Source of the DNA: Sabellastarte sp. h YS-2021
Taxonomy: Eukaryota > Annelida > Polychaeta > Sabellida > Sabellidae
Assembly: GCA_964017235.1 (NCBI GenBank)
Contig: OZ024931.1
Location: forward strand, 22,730,189 to 22,794,188
Direction: 5' to 3'
DNA length: 64,000 nucleotides
In this document: piece after piece, positions 1 through 10,420 of the stretch
How positions within the stretch are numbered: the first letter of the stretch is position 1
How the letters are laid out: each line of letters starts with the position of its first letter
Translations under genes and position numbers: made by a program
Notes under the pieces: model-generated
Database searches by the model: none
What the model was told of the DNA's origin: nothing
Seen by the model: the letters and a program-made list of their open reading frames with translations, nothing else

Positions 1-344
1 GGGTGAGACAACTGTGAAAAAATGTGAGACATGTTTTGCTTCAAGATATTTTGAAATGTTTAGTTCCAATTTGGGACTGCATAAAATTTTCTTTATTTAA
101 ATAATAAGAAGTAGATGCTAAACTAAAAGTTCAAATAAATAAACTATTTAATGCTGTTTTTATTTGTCTTTTTTTTTAAATTTTACTTCTAAACCACAAC
201 GTAATGGCGTAATGGCTGGGTGCTACTATTTTTGGGGGTTTTTTAAATTTTATTTTACTGTTTGATTTAATTTTTCTGGATTCATCAAATAAATAAATAA
301 ATTGCATTTCTTCTCTTTTCTTTGAAGAAATATATATTTTGTCT
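1..344. other. AT-rich non-coding sequence
   Basis: No coding frame, RNA gene or clear element end is visible. The stretch is dominated by A/T runs. It could be intron or intergenic sequence belonging to the gene whose last exon lies at 801-1241, but nothing here proves that. Confidence 0.4.
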
Positions 345-800
345 CTTCCGATAATAGACGAATTTCTTTGGTCAGTAGTTGTTTCAACTGTTTCGCCTGA
401 AAAGGAGTTAAAAATTAGACATAAAGCACAGAAATCTCATGAAAATACCCGAATTCTCGCGTGAATTACTGTTAGCTGGATGTATCAAATAAAATAAACT
501 CACTTTCATTTTTTTCTTATCTATTTCTATGAGGAAATATGTACGTCGTTGCTTCCGATAATAGACAAATTTCTTTGGTCAGTAGTTGTTTCGACTGTTT
601 CGCCTGTGACACAATATGCAGAAGACAAGCTTAAAAATCGACAAAAAGCATGGAAATCTCACGAGAATACCCGAATTCTCGCGTGAATTACTGTTAGCTG
701 GATATATGAAATAAAATAAACTGCCCTTCATGCTTTTCTCACCCATTTCTATGAGGAAATATGTACGTCGTCACTTCCGATAATAGACAAATTTCTTCAG
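345..800 (+). repeat. Degenerate tandem repeat, about 210-220 bp unit, three starts
   Basis: The block beginning CTTCCGATAATAGAC recurs at 345, 552 and 774 (spacings 207 and 222). Each copy continues through AATTTCTT...CAGT to TGTTTCGCCTG. The first two copies share a second block with ACCCGAATTCTCGCGTGAAT and TACTGTTAGCTGGAT. The third copy runs into the open reading frame at 801, so the acceptor and first codons of that exon lie inside a repeat unit. Confidence 0.75.
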
Positions 801-1241
801 TCATTTTTGAGTGTTTCGCCTGGTAGCGACAGCACAGACGCGTTGGTGAGTTGGTTTTGTGACAACTCGCCCCAGAGTGTGTACAAACTCGCGAAATCGC
901 GCTCGAGAGCGAACACTGGAAGTAAGGTAAGTGAAGTTACAACCAGTGAGACAAGTGAAGTTACAGCAATTCCGGGTCCTTCTCATGTCATGGTAAGTTC
1001 TGATGAATCAGACCATTCTGATGAACAGGATGTATGTTGTGTTTGCAGAAAAAGTAGCCCTCCGGGCCTGAGAGAAATTCTGTACAACAGAATATTGTTC
1101 GTAAAATGGGCCCAATGTGAAAAATGTGGACATTGGGTCCATGTCAAATTTTGCACAGGTGGTGCTGATGTAAGAAGAACATCATCATACACTTGCCCTT
1201 GTTGTACAAACCAACCTGTTAATTTGTCCCATGAACAATAA
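801..1241 (+). CDS. Terminal exon of a protein with a C-terminal PHD-like zinc finger (partial)
   Basis: The frame is open from 720 to a TAA at 1239-1241, with no ATG before the middle of the protein. It is therefore best read as a 3' exon entered through the acceptor ATTTCTTCAG ending at 800. The N-terminal part is rich in Ser, Thr and Glu and includes an acidic stretch (SSDESDHSDEQD). The last 60 residues hold CCVC, then WAQCEKCGHWVHVKFC, then CPCC. This is the C-x2-C ... W-x2-C-x2-C-x4-H-x3-C ... C-x2-C spacing of a PHD finger, a fold that usually binds histone tails. Similar C-terminal fingers occur on some animal DNA-transposase-derived proteins, so a transposon origin is possible. Upstream exons were not found and would lie before the window. 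The exon belongs to an unrecognised gene. Confidence 0.5.
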   Translation, partial: SFLSVSPGSDSTDALVSWFCDNSPQSVYKLAKSRSRANTGSKVSEVTTSETSEVTAIPGPSHVMVSSDESDHSDEQDVCCVCRKSSPPGLREILYNRILFVKWAQCEKCGHWVHVKFCTGGADVRRTSSYTCPCCTNQPVNLSHEQ

Positions 1242-1242
1242 A
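1237..1242 (+). promoter_or_regulatory. Poly(A) signal overlapping the stop codon
   Basis: AATAAA overlaps the TAA stop of the PHD-finger exon. If it is used, the 3' UTR would be extremely short. Other A/T-rich signals follow around 1300, so this site may not be the one used. Confidence 0.3.
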
Positions 1243-2029
1243 ATTACTTCTGCAGATTCATCAGTATGTACATAAACAATGTGAAGGTTTTGTATGTTGA
1301 ACATAAATACTGTACATAATTTATTTGTATTACAAAAAATTGTTGTTTAAGTTTTACAATGTCTTTTTACAGTGAGTTTTTAAACTGTTTCTCAAGTGTT
1401 TTATTTCTTTAAAATTTTGGAGTTTCACTAATGTAATATATTTGTAGAATATTTTAATATTGTTATAACACTTCAAATAGGATTTATAAAAAAACCTGAC
1501 TACTGTAATATTCAATGTATTAGTTGATTTATCATCAATAAGTATTCCAAATGTGTGCATAATACACATTGCCAGTAAGATATATTCTTTAAAGACATTC
1601 CAATAGAATTGTTACATTCCAGAATTTAAGACTAAATTATTGGTATTACTGTATATACAGTATGATTTCTATCATTTTGTTCACATAAAACTATCTGGAA
1701 GCCTAAAATTTGAATATGTTTTACTTATGACATCAACAAATAAAATGTTTTTGCAACCTTATCTGGGCAGATATTTGTCTCTTTACTGTAATAAGTCATG
1801 TGATCGAATTCATGTACATTCAAAATGGAGGAGCTTACATTTTTTTCTCAACAGTGTTTGACTTTAGAACCATGATTTTCCATTAAAAAAGGATATTTTA
1901 AAATGGATATGAAGACATACTGAAGCAGTGATTTGGTGAGTTACAAATTTATACTTTCATGATTGTTTTCTTTGCGTTTTCATAGTGTTTTTCCTCGATT
2001 ATCGGCTGTTTACGTTTTACTATATCAAA
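1243..2029. other. Non-coding sequence, nothing recognised
   Basis: AT-rich sequence with no long reading frame that looks real. It may contain the 3' UTR of the PHD-finger exon. No repeat end or RNA gene is visible. Confidence 0.4.
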
Positions 2030-2188
2030 AAGCCATACATCGAGGATATACTATGGTGGGTGTATGCAAGTCCAGACCAGTAGATCTTTAATTGACTTCG
2101 AAACCTTATTATTGTGTTCTGTGATCGCAGCGATTGTGGGAGCTGTTCCATTCAGTGGGAGAAGCCATTGCAAAACCTCGCCTACCAA
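2030..2188 (-). mobile_element. LINE reverse-transcriptase tail, downstream part
   Basis: Read on the minus strand, this side of the interrupted LINE continues with GRRGFAMASPTEWNSSHNR. This resembles the stretch 'GDRAFSVAAPRLWNSLP' near the C terminus of CR1/L2/Rex-type LINE ORF2 proteins. A further weak match, FRSQLK, lies beyond it in another frame. The copy is a degraded 3' fragment. The rest of this tail lies on the far side of the inserted element at 2189-4283. Confidence 0.6.
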
Positions 2189-2980
2189 CCCAGCAGGCAC
2201 ACACCTTGAAATGTCGTTGATTTAGAGTTGAAAACAGGTCCTGACATTGAAAACTGCTAAATCTAAGTTAGTTTTCTGACATGAAAAAGTAGTGATATTT
2301 TGACCAGAAATTATGGTGATTTTTGGTTGAAAATTTGACACTGACACAATTTCAACACTATTTCAAAGCTGGATTTCTGACTGGAAAAAGTAGTGATACT
2401 TCATAAAAAATCACCAATAAATCAAGTTAGGTTTATCGACATGAAATCATAGTCATGTTATTGAACAGAAAACAGGTTGAATATTGGGAAATGAATGACT
2501 AGTGATCATTGATTGAAAATTCTTTTTCTAGAGGGTGATATAGTGATTAAGTCTAACTTTTTGAAAGAATATTATTGCAATAGTTTTTGAATTTGTAGGT
2601 ATTTGTAAAGCAAAGACTAATTTTTAAAGATTATAAAGATGATAAAGATTATGTGTGCATGTACTTGTACATTTTTGTCCATTCTTCTTAATAATTTACA
2701 GCAACAACAAAACTGATGCACCCAAATATAATTTTTATAATTTATAATTATATTTTAATTAATGCAATTCCTGATATTTAAAAAAAAAGATTTTGAAGTC
2801 AAACTAATCTTAAGTAAAAAAAAGATAAATTCAAACTTATTAATCAAAACTTAGTAATTTGAATTTGTTTCTCAAATTCTCCCATACACAAATAACTAGT
2901 TTTCAGTTTGCAAGTTTATATTGAAAACTTCTTTATACAGATAACCTAAGCTATAACATTTTATCACACAACAGTGAGGT

Positions 2981-2997
2981 GGGGGGGGGGGGGGGGG
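2981..2997 (+). repeat. Poly(G) tract, 17 bases
   Basis: A run of 17 G lies inside the TIR element, directly after GTGAGGT. Such homopolymers are prone to sequencing and length error. Confidence 0.9.
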
Positions 2998-3938
2998 TTC
3001 CTGTTTTTTCTTATCTGTACCCTGCTACACAGAACATTAGGCCTGTGACTAAAAGTAATTAGATAACACAGCAGGGGTGGAGGTGGGGGTTTACCCTTGC
3101 TCAGTTGCATGCATGGTATTTACTTCTTTAGGTCTGTTTTTTTTGTGGTCAGAACTGACAACTAATTAAGGTGGGGAGTAATGGGTGGAGTTCTAATAAT
3201 GTGCCTATTCTTGTGGGTTTTTTTCTCAGTTTATATGCCAAAGTTGTACGAGACACAAGCACTTGAACAGAACATTGTGGCTTTGCTACATGATTATAGC
3301 TTCTTTATAATTACAATATAATTATAGCCAACTTAATAAAACATTTAAAAGAAACTGATTAGATAGAATACTGAAGATATAAATAATGTCACAATTTTTT
3401 GTTATTTACAAAGAAAAAAAAATTATTTTAAAATTTCACAAAATGAATTTCAATTGAAGGCACTGAATAAGACCGGTCCTATTAATAACATAAAAATGGA
3501 TATCTAGTTAGAAATATGGATTTACATATCTTGAGCAATTATATTTGAAAGCTGATGCAAAATTATGTGTTATTACAATGTCATGGGAAATAGAATATTG
3601 AATATACAATCTTTTATGATTCATGAAAACATGTCATCTTAGAAAGAATTAATTACTTTGAAGATGTATCCAAATTGTAAAATATGCATATGGATAGTTA
3701 TTGTATAATATTATTAAGAAGCTATAATTATGACACACAAGCTACAATGATTCAAATAAAGAAGACAGTGTAAACAACCTGATTTCACCCATTGAATTCA
3801 ACCCTATTTCATACACTGGATTCAACAAAAAAAACCAGTTTGCAAAATCTACACGTATTTCAACCAGATTTCACCAATTGAATTCAACCTGATTTCACTG
3901 GTTGGATCCAACCAAAAACAGTTTGCAAAATCTACACG

Positions 3939-4027
3939 ATTACGATCTCTGATTTTGGCTTTCTGCGTCTTAGAGTCTATCATTAGATAGAGATTAAGCG
4001 CTATAAAAGTACTATTAGAATTAGAAT
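3939..4027 (+). mobile_element. Short SINE-like tail inserted in the TIR element
   Basis: An 89-bp insert is flanked by TACACG at 3933-3938 and 4028-4033. The interrupted host repeat reads AAATCTACACG...TATTT elsewhere in the element. The insert ends with AAGCGCTATAAAAGTACTATT and a short (TTAGAA)n tail. That layout is typical of SINE/LINE 3' ends in marine invertebrates. The 5' part is missing. Confidence 0.45.
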
Positions 4028-4283
4028 TACACGTATTTTAACCAGATTTCACCCATTGAATCCAACCTGATTTTACCGATTAAATTCAACCTGATTTCAC
4101 TGGTCGGATCCAACCAAAATCAGTTTGCAAAATCTACATGTATTTCAACAAGATTTCACCCATTGAATTCAAGCTGATTTCAACGTTGGTTTCAACATGA
4201 TTTCACCGGTTGGATCCAACACATATTTCAACCAGATTTCTACGTTGGATTCAACCAGATTTCAAAGTTGCGTGCCTGCTGGG

Positions 4284-4553
4284 AATGGCCTTCTTGGGAA
4301 GAACTGAAGAAAGAGAAAGCCGATTTCCATGAGTAAGGCTACTGGATTTGATTAAGGATGATAAGTATGAGGGTTGGGAGAATTTGATAGCCTTGAATGT
4401 AATAAGATGATATTTGAACAGGATACGGTATGAAATGGGGAGCCAGTGTAGTTTTTGCAGAAAGGGAGTAACATGGCTTGTTTTATGAAGTCTGAAAACA
4501 ATTCTGCAAAGGGCATTTTGAATCTTCTGGAACCAATAAAACATGGCAGGCAC
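4284..4553 (-). mobile_element. LINE reverse-transcriptase tail, upstream part
   Basis: The minus-strand translation contains IQNALCRIVFRLHKTSHVTP, then LQKLHWLPISYRILFKYHLI, then TFKAI and PSYLSSLI. This is the familiar thumb/C-terminal region of CR1/L2/Rex-like LINE reverse transcriptases ('LQNAAARLV...HVTPLLKSLHWLPVKYRI..KILLLTFKALNGLAPSYLSDLL'). It lacks the catalytic domains and the upstream ORF. The LINE frame reads straight up to the TIR-element junction at 4283, which places the TIR insertion after the LINE. Confidence 0.8.
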
Positions 4554-4724
4554 AATTAAGCTGAGGTTTGGGAAGGTGTTGGGGAAGTACTGGGAAAGTA
4601 CTTGGCTGGCAACCTGAGGTAATCATCACTTACCTATGTTGGTTTGCCTTTATGGCGCTAACTTTTAAGTTTGCAGCCTATTTACTGCCATTTTGTTGGG
4701 GGAAAAGAGGGATCAAATGTTGAC
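4554..4724. other. Flank between LINE fragment and hAT-like element
   Basis: No coding potential was recognised. On the minus strand it may hold more of the decayed LINE in other frames. Confidence 0.3.
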
Positions 4725-6067
4725 CAATCAAACAGGGTTGATAAAAACCCGGGTTTTATGAGTATTGCCCAGCCCAGTGGGAAAACCCGGGTTTTCCCGG
4801 GTTTTACTGGGCAATAACGGGAATTATTGGATTTAATGGGTTTATTACACAAAAAGACAGATTTTAACAACTTTATAAAGAGCACTAGTGTTATTAAATG
4901 GTCTGTGACTATTAGAAATGATAATATTGTCACATATTAAAAACTAGTTCTTACAGACAATACTTTAAAAAGTTATAATACTGTCACATATAAAAAAATT
5001 GTCCTTACTGGGTAATAATGGCCATTACTGGGCAATACTGGGTAATACTGGATTTATTGCGTTTAATAAACCAAAAGACAGATTTTAACTACTTTATAGA
5101 GGGCACAAGTGTTATTAAATTATCTTTGAATATTAGGAAAGATAATACTATCATATAAATTATAAAAAAATTGTCCTGACTGGGTAATACTGCAGTTTAA
5201 TAATCTCTTTGGGTATTTTTATGCAACCTGCAAAGTATAAATTTGTTTCACTTAAATCAGTGGACAGAATTAAAACTATACATTAGCATATATAAACAAT
5301 CAAACATGTTTGCCACTGGTGTCACTTTCAAGTATAATACATACCACTCTGAAAAAGAGGGGTTTATACATGTCCCTTTCATAATTGCAATTATGCTATT
5401 TACCCCACTATTCTAGGGCTATCATGAGGTAGTATAAACTCTGGCTTGTCAGCTTAACTCTGGCTTGTCAGTAATAAGGTTTTGAGACACTGCATTAACA
5501 GTATGGCTTCACTGGCAGTAAGTGGATAGAAATAAGTAGAAGCTATTCTAATCCTCAGATGACCCCACTGCCTAAGTTGTTTTCAGTGTGATACAGACTG
5601 CTTTAAATAAGGGCCAATTTTCATGACAAGCCTCATTTCAATTTGCATGCTAAAGGTTGCATGCTGAGGTTGCAATAGATATATACTTGTATTTGCTTTC
5701 TTGGGTCTTGTCCTTGTTTGATATTAACATTCAACAACTTTTTCATTACTGCTTTACTAATGTAAATATTACATGTACAATTGTATCTATGTACTCATTC
5801 AGTGCTGATATATATGTTATATACTTATAATAAAACCTTGCACATAAATGTGGTAAATGTTATATACTTATAATAAAACCTTGATCATGTTTAGCTGAAT
5901 AAAGAGTATTATGAAGCTAAAATAAAGTTCATCACTGGTTTTTCCCCAGATTTTGGTTAAAAAAATAGTATTGCCCAGTATTGCCCACTTTTGGAGTATT
6001 GCCCAGCCCGGGTTTTCCCGGGCGGGTAATACCCGGGTGGGTTTTTCATCTCAACCCTGCAATCAAA
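4725..6067. mobile_element. Non-autonomous hAT-like element with perfect 8-bp TSD
   Basis: The element spans 4733-6059 (1327 bp). Its ends are CAGGGTTGATAAAAACCC on the left and, reverse-complemented on the right, CAGGGTTGAGATGAAAAACC. The 8-bp target duplication CAATCAAA lies at 4725-4732 and 6060-6067 without mismatch. Both ends carry CCCGGG-rich palindromes and TATTGCCCAG repeats. CAGGG termini with 8-bp duplications are the hallmark of the hAT superfamily. No transposase frame is visible inside. The perfect duplication suggests a fairly recent insertion. Confidence 0.85.
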
Positions 6068-6161
6068 AAATCTCGGTGACATTATGTTGTGAAATTAGGT
6101 CAAGGGCTGTTAGTAATCCCATCATGTGATTACAGCTACATGTACAGCATTGGCATTTTTA

Positions 6162-6670
6162 TTATCTCCTGCTTGTGGCAGATGGCCGTGGTCAGGGGAT
6201 TATAAAATGCTTTCTGTCTGTGCATCCATTTGTCATGCTTTTACATAAACCTTTATATCTTGGTCATTTATAAAGAGATCCTAACCAAATTTGCAGGGAA
6301 TGTTTATTGCTATGATAACATGTCTGTAAAACTTTTTTTTTTGAAAAACAAAATGGCTGCCATAGCCATTTCTTCAAAAATCATAAACATGTTCTAAAAG
6401 TTTAAATATTGAAGCTAGCATCATCAAACTTGCACAAAATGTTTATTTTTATGAAAACATGTCTGGAAAAATTTTGGCCTCATTTTGAAAAACAAAATGG
6501 CTGCCATAAGCAGTTGTTTGAAAAACTCATTAACATATCCCAAAAGTTTAAATATTGAAGCTACTTTCATCAAATTTGCACAAAATGTTTATGGCTAGGA
6601 AACCTTGCCTCAGAGTAATGATGATTTAATTTTGAAAACAAAATATCAGATGCTATATCAGATGTTTAAT
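6162..6670 (+). mobile_element. F-family element (F1), 5' end and first repeats
   Basis: The start TTATCTCCTGC matches the start of F2 at 9550 (TTATCTCCCGCC). It is followed by degenerate units of about 140-150 bp. Each unit contains a phrase of the type GCACAAAATGTTTAT, and most contain GAAAAACAAAATGGCTGCCA. No 3' end could be placed with confidence, so the right border of F1 is open. Confidence 0.5.
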
Positions 6671-6677
6671 GTCAAAT

Positions 6678-6703
6678 GGGGGGGGGGGGGGGGGGGGGGG
6701 GGG
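6678..6703 (+). repeat. Poly(G) tract, 26 bases
   Basis: An uninterrupted run of 26 G lies in AT-rich surroundings, at the junction between the ATGGC-type units and the TGACCTTTGACC-type array. Its length is likely unreliable in any assembly. Confidence 0.9.
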
Positions 6704-6709
6704 TGTCAT

Positions 6710-7610
6710 AATATTTCAAAGGCCTTATATGTTCCTTACTATTGGTACTATACTTTCAAAATGTGAAATCATAGGCTGCGAATCTTTTGCCAGTGTCAAA
6801 TTTGACCATTGACCCCTGAATCAAGGTTAAATAGGGGCAAGAAATAAGGGCTTACTAAAAAGGCTAAATACAAAAATCTTCCTTATTGTTTCTCTAGAGC
6901 TTTGAATCATGATAATAACCTTTAGGAAATCATGCTCTGTGAATCTTTTGCGAGTGTCGAATTTGATCTTTGACCCCTGCTTAAAAGTCAGTTGGGGTCA
7001 ACATACTAAAAGCCTTATATTTCCTTTATTATTGGTTCTAGAGCTGCAAAATTAACCCATAGGAAATGATAACCTGCAGTTATTTTACAGGTGAGGAATT
7101 TGACCTTTGACCCCTGCTTCAAGGTCAGGTGGGGGTCAATGTACAAAATAGCCTTATATTATCCTACTTATTCGTTCTGCAGCTTCGCAATGTGGAAACA
7201 GTGTAAAGAAAATCATAGCCTGTGAATCTTTGGCAAGTATTAACTTTGACCTTAGAGCCTTGCTTCAAGGTCAAATGGGGTCATCACATTAAAAAACAAA
7301 CATCTCCCTTATTATTGGTTCCAGGCCTTCAAAATGTGAAAACAACTTATGGGAAATCATAGCCTGCGAATCTTTTGCAAGTGTTCAATTTTAGCTTTGG
7401 CCTCTGCTTCAAGGTCAAATGGGTCAGCATACTAAAAAAAACCTTATATGGCCCTTACTCTTGGTTCAAGAACTTTGAAATGTGAACACAACGTGTAGGG
7501 AATCATGGTCTGTGAATTTTTACAAGTGTGGAATTTGGCCTTTGACCCTTACTTCAAGGTCAACTGGGGTTATCACACTAAAGAGGTCTAATATCTCCCT
7601 TATTATTAGA
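6710..7610 (+). repeat. Tandem array with TGACCTTTGACCCC / TCAAGGTCA motifs
   Basis: About six diverged units of roughly 140-150 bp. Each has TTATTNTTGGTTC, AAATCATAGCCTGTGAATC, a TGACC(T/C)TTGACCCC-like block and CTTCAAGGTCAA. It belongs to the same monomer family as the arrays at 17444, 33650, 35290 and 54780, but is older judging by its divergence. Confidence 0.75.
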
Positions 7611-8750
7611 CAGATATCTGGGATAAACTAAATAAATACAGTACTGTGTACATTTATATCATGTAATATTTTGGTTAACCAGAAGTGAATAACACATATT
7701 TATTTCTTATGAATAGATGAAAAAAGTTTAATAAGACTTTTATAATGTGCTATGTTTGAACTGTGTTTGAGGTCCATGAAGGCACCATCTGGGGACATAT
7801 TTTTTAACCTTTTCACACATTTTGTCTTGTAAATTTGAAATGGCTAAACGGTTGGTCTAACTAGCCTCAAACTGTACTTGATATAACTTTCATATGTAAT
7901 CTTTGCCTTTGGAAAATTTGAGCTCTGTAGGTCTAATTTTGAGGTTGTCTTGTGGTCTCTAAAAGTGTCCACTGCAGGTCCGGGTCCAGCTTTAGATAAT
8001 TAGGGGGATCATTTGTAGGTGTACAAAAGCTATGGGAATCTGGGAGCAACATTGGAATATGACAGAAGTTTGTGAAATGGTATATTTATAATAATTTTAG
8101 ATGAATCTTGTTCGTTTCAATGCAGGAAGTTAGACTTTTTAATCTGTGTCTATTAATTTGGATTCACTGTTGATCCCCCTTTACATTTTTCAAGGGGGGA
8201 TTTGAACCCCCTGAATTCCCACTCAGGATGCTCGAGTATCTTCACAATTTGAGGTTTATGGTAAGCATATTGATAACCAGATAACTGTCAATTTTCATAT
8301 CAATCAGGCCATACCATAATTAAGTGGTTGTGTATTTCAATGTCATTCTGAAAGTACTATCCCTTGTATGCACATAGGTGTGATGTAATAAATATGTTAT
8401 GATTTCTTCTCTTCAGAAATTATACGTGAGTTGTAAGGCACTTTTACAGCTATTGTTCTGCCATTTTTGAATGATGGAGATATGCAGTGATGTAAAAAAA
8501 TCCAAGTTTGATTTAATCTGGTAAGGTCTACTTACTTTTTATAATATTACATCTCTCCAGTGGTAGGTTAAAAGGATACAAAAGTGACAAAACTGTTTTG
8601 GATTAGTATTTTAGAATGTGCATTTAAATATTTTGAAAAAGGTTCAAACTTATCATTGTAAATAAAATAATACAAAATGTCTCATAATTAAATAATTGGT
8701 CTCACAGAAAGTACCCACAGTTGAGAAATATAATTTATAGTAAACATTCT
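7611..8750. other. Repeat-derived non-coding sequence, family partly recognised
   Basis: A stretch near 7830-7990 (AAATTTGAAATGGCTAAACGG ... TTTGAGGTTGTCTTGTGG) resembles the inside of element H (61190-61320). No ends were found. The remainder shows no clear feature. Confidence 0.35.
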
Positions 8751-8835
8751 TTGAGCACTGATAGCGCTTAGAGACATACTAAGTGATAAGCGCTATGTAA
8801 AAATCATGTGTTATGTTATGTTTATGTTATGATAG
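8751..8835 (+). mobile_element. SINE/LINE-like 3' tail
   Basis: GATAGCGCTTAGAGACATAC ... AAGCGCTATGTAAAAATC is followed by a tail of TGTTATGTTATGTTTATG repeats. This resembles the 3' ends of invertebrate non-LTR elements and the small tail at 3939-4027. No 5' part or target duplication was identified. Confidence 0.35.
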
Positions 8836-8859
8836 ATGATGGTACTGTTTACACCCATG

Positions 8860-9290
8860 GTGTCTGGCTTGGTGGGTGGGCGAGTGGGTGGGGAGAATAA
8901 TGTTGTCCGAGTTGTATCTCAGAAATTTTGAGATATAGGAATATCATACTTGGTGGAGATATTGGGTAGGGGTATATGTCTACAAAGTCATGGTGTGACC
9001 TTGATTTCAGGTTTTACCTTGTCATAGTGAACTGACCTTTATACTCTTGTTTGGGCTATATCTTATAAACCGTAAGGTACAGGAAGTTGATAGTTGCCAA
9101 AAACATTAACCTTGCTGTATTGACCTTGACCTTTAACATCTTATCTGGGCTATATCTTAGAAACCTTAAGGTGAGGGAACTTGTTCCTTGGGAGGTATAT
9201 TGGTTGGAGTTGTGCAACATCCTAGTGTGACCTTTTCAATGACCTTTAACATTGGCTGTTCTAGAGTGTGTTGTACTGCCTTATTTCAGA
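8860..9290 (+). repeat. Degenerate repeats with GGGCTATATCTTA...AACC and GACCTTTA
   Basis: At least three related blocks contain TTTGGGCTATATCTTATAAACC or a close variant, followed by AAGGT and GACCTT(T/G)A. They differ from the other monomer families in the window. No element ends were placed. Confidence 0.45.
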
Positions 9291-9292
9291 TA

Positions 9293-9380
9293 CAGTAGAA
9301 CCTTGATTATCCGAACCCAGTGGGAGACATACAATCCGGTCGGATAATCGAGGGGTTTGGATAGATGAAGGAAACCAAAA
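9293..9380 (+). mobile_element. Single Tigger/pogo-like terminal repeat
   Basis: After a TA at 9291-9292 come CAGTAGAACCTTGATTATCC and, further on, GGTCGGATAATCGAGG. This closely resembles the terminus of Tigger-like (pogo) transposons. The partner terminus was not found nearby, so this is a solo or truncated end. Confidence 0.6.
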
Positions 9381-10420
9381 TTCACCGTCTATGGGTTACC
9401 GAGTGGGCGATAATGGAAGAAAGATCGTTTCAATGCACTTAATGTAGATGTCGGTATTCATTGATGATATATTTAATATACTTGTGTAATATAATGTAAC
9501 TGAACCTTGTAATGGTCACTTATTTTTGCCATATCTATGAATATTATCATTATCTCCCGCCCGGCGTGCTGGCAGGAGACTATAATTTGCACCATGTGTG
9601 TGCGTGCGTGCATGTGTCATGCAGTTTTCTCTGATACTACTACAGTTCCACATTTTTGGTAAATTACTTGTCCTAATGAATTTTTACGCTCTGTTTTTGG
9701 GTTTGGTGAACTTTGGTGTACTTTTAAGTGAGTAATAGCACTTTTACCTAATATAATTATATGATTTATAACTCTCAAACTATTGCATTTAGAGTATTTT
9801 GTTCCAATATGTTGTTCAGCTACATTCTCCACAGCTACAACATGGTCAGTAGTTTGGAAGTGTATCTCCATAGCTAAGTGAGTAATAGCTACTTTGTCAA
9901 TTTTTAATGTTAACCATAAAGAATAAATGGCTTATATCTTCAAAAGTATTGCAGCTACACAATTTCTCTCAAATTACACCACTTTTGGCGGCCATATTGG
10001 ATTTTACCTCAAGTTGTTTAACTCAAGAGGATCTAGAGCTGAATAAGCGTCCCGCAAGGGACGCTTGTTTGTGTATGGGAGAGCTTCCGGCTCCGGCGGT
10101 TCCTCCAGCTCCGGCGGCTCCGCATTTTGTTTTCCTTATAACTCTGTAACCGTTAGGCGGATTCTTTTCAAATTTGGCAGGTTTAGGCAGTAGCCTTGGG
10201 GAATTTTTTTGAATATGCTGCAGTGACATTTCAACCAATCAGAGAGGTCACATGACCAAAAATGTCTTTTTTCGATGGGGAAGCTTGTCCGGATGATAAC
10301 TTGAAAGGAATTTTATCAATTCACCTGAAACTTGGCAAATACATTCATTCTGTTAAAATCTGGAAATCATTAGATTTTGGCATTGATTGGTCAAGAAATG
10401 GCCGAGTAATTAATGATTAA

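Larger units (their letters stand above)
2187..4285. mobile_element. TIR element with internal subrepeats, inserted in the LINE tail
   Basis: The element runs from 2189 to 4283 (2095 bp). The left end is CCCAGCAGGCACACACCTTG. The right end, reverse-complemented, is CCCAGCAGGCACGCAACTTT, with the first 12 bases identical. AA at 2187-2188 and 4284-4285 can be a 2-bp target duplication. Taking the insert out with one AA removed rejoins the LINE frame as ...PKKAIGRRG.... Long subterminal regions consist of degenerate repeats of TTTCACCNNTTGAATTCAACC and TTGGATCCAACC type. No transposase frame is present, so it is non-autonomous. I cannot assign the superfamily. Confidence 0.75.

Noticed and set aside
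807-809. TTG as the start codon of the PHD-finger frame
   Set aside because: Non-ATG initiation is not expected in this setting, and the frame is open further upstream. A splice acceptor at 800 explains it better.
4251-4553. Host protein of 100 residues on the minus strand
   Set aside because: It matches the C-terminal region of LINE reverse transcriptases and runs into an inserted TIR element, so it is a transposon fragment.
10045-10066. Bacterial-type intrinsic terminator (GC stem followed by T-rich sequence)
   Set aside because: The stem is the 5' hairpin of an interspersed element repeated several times in a eukaryotic window.
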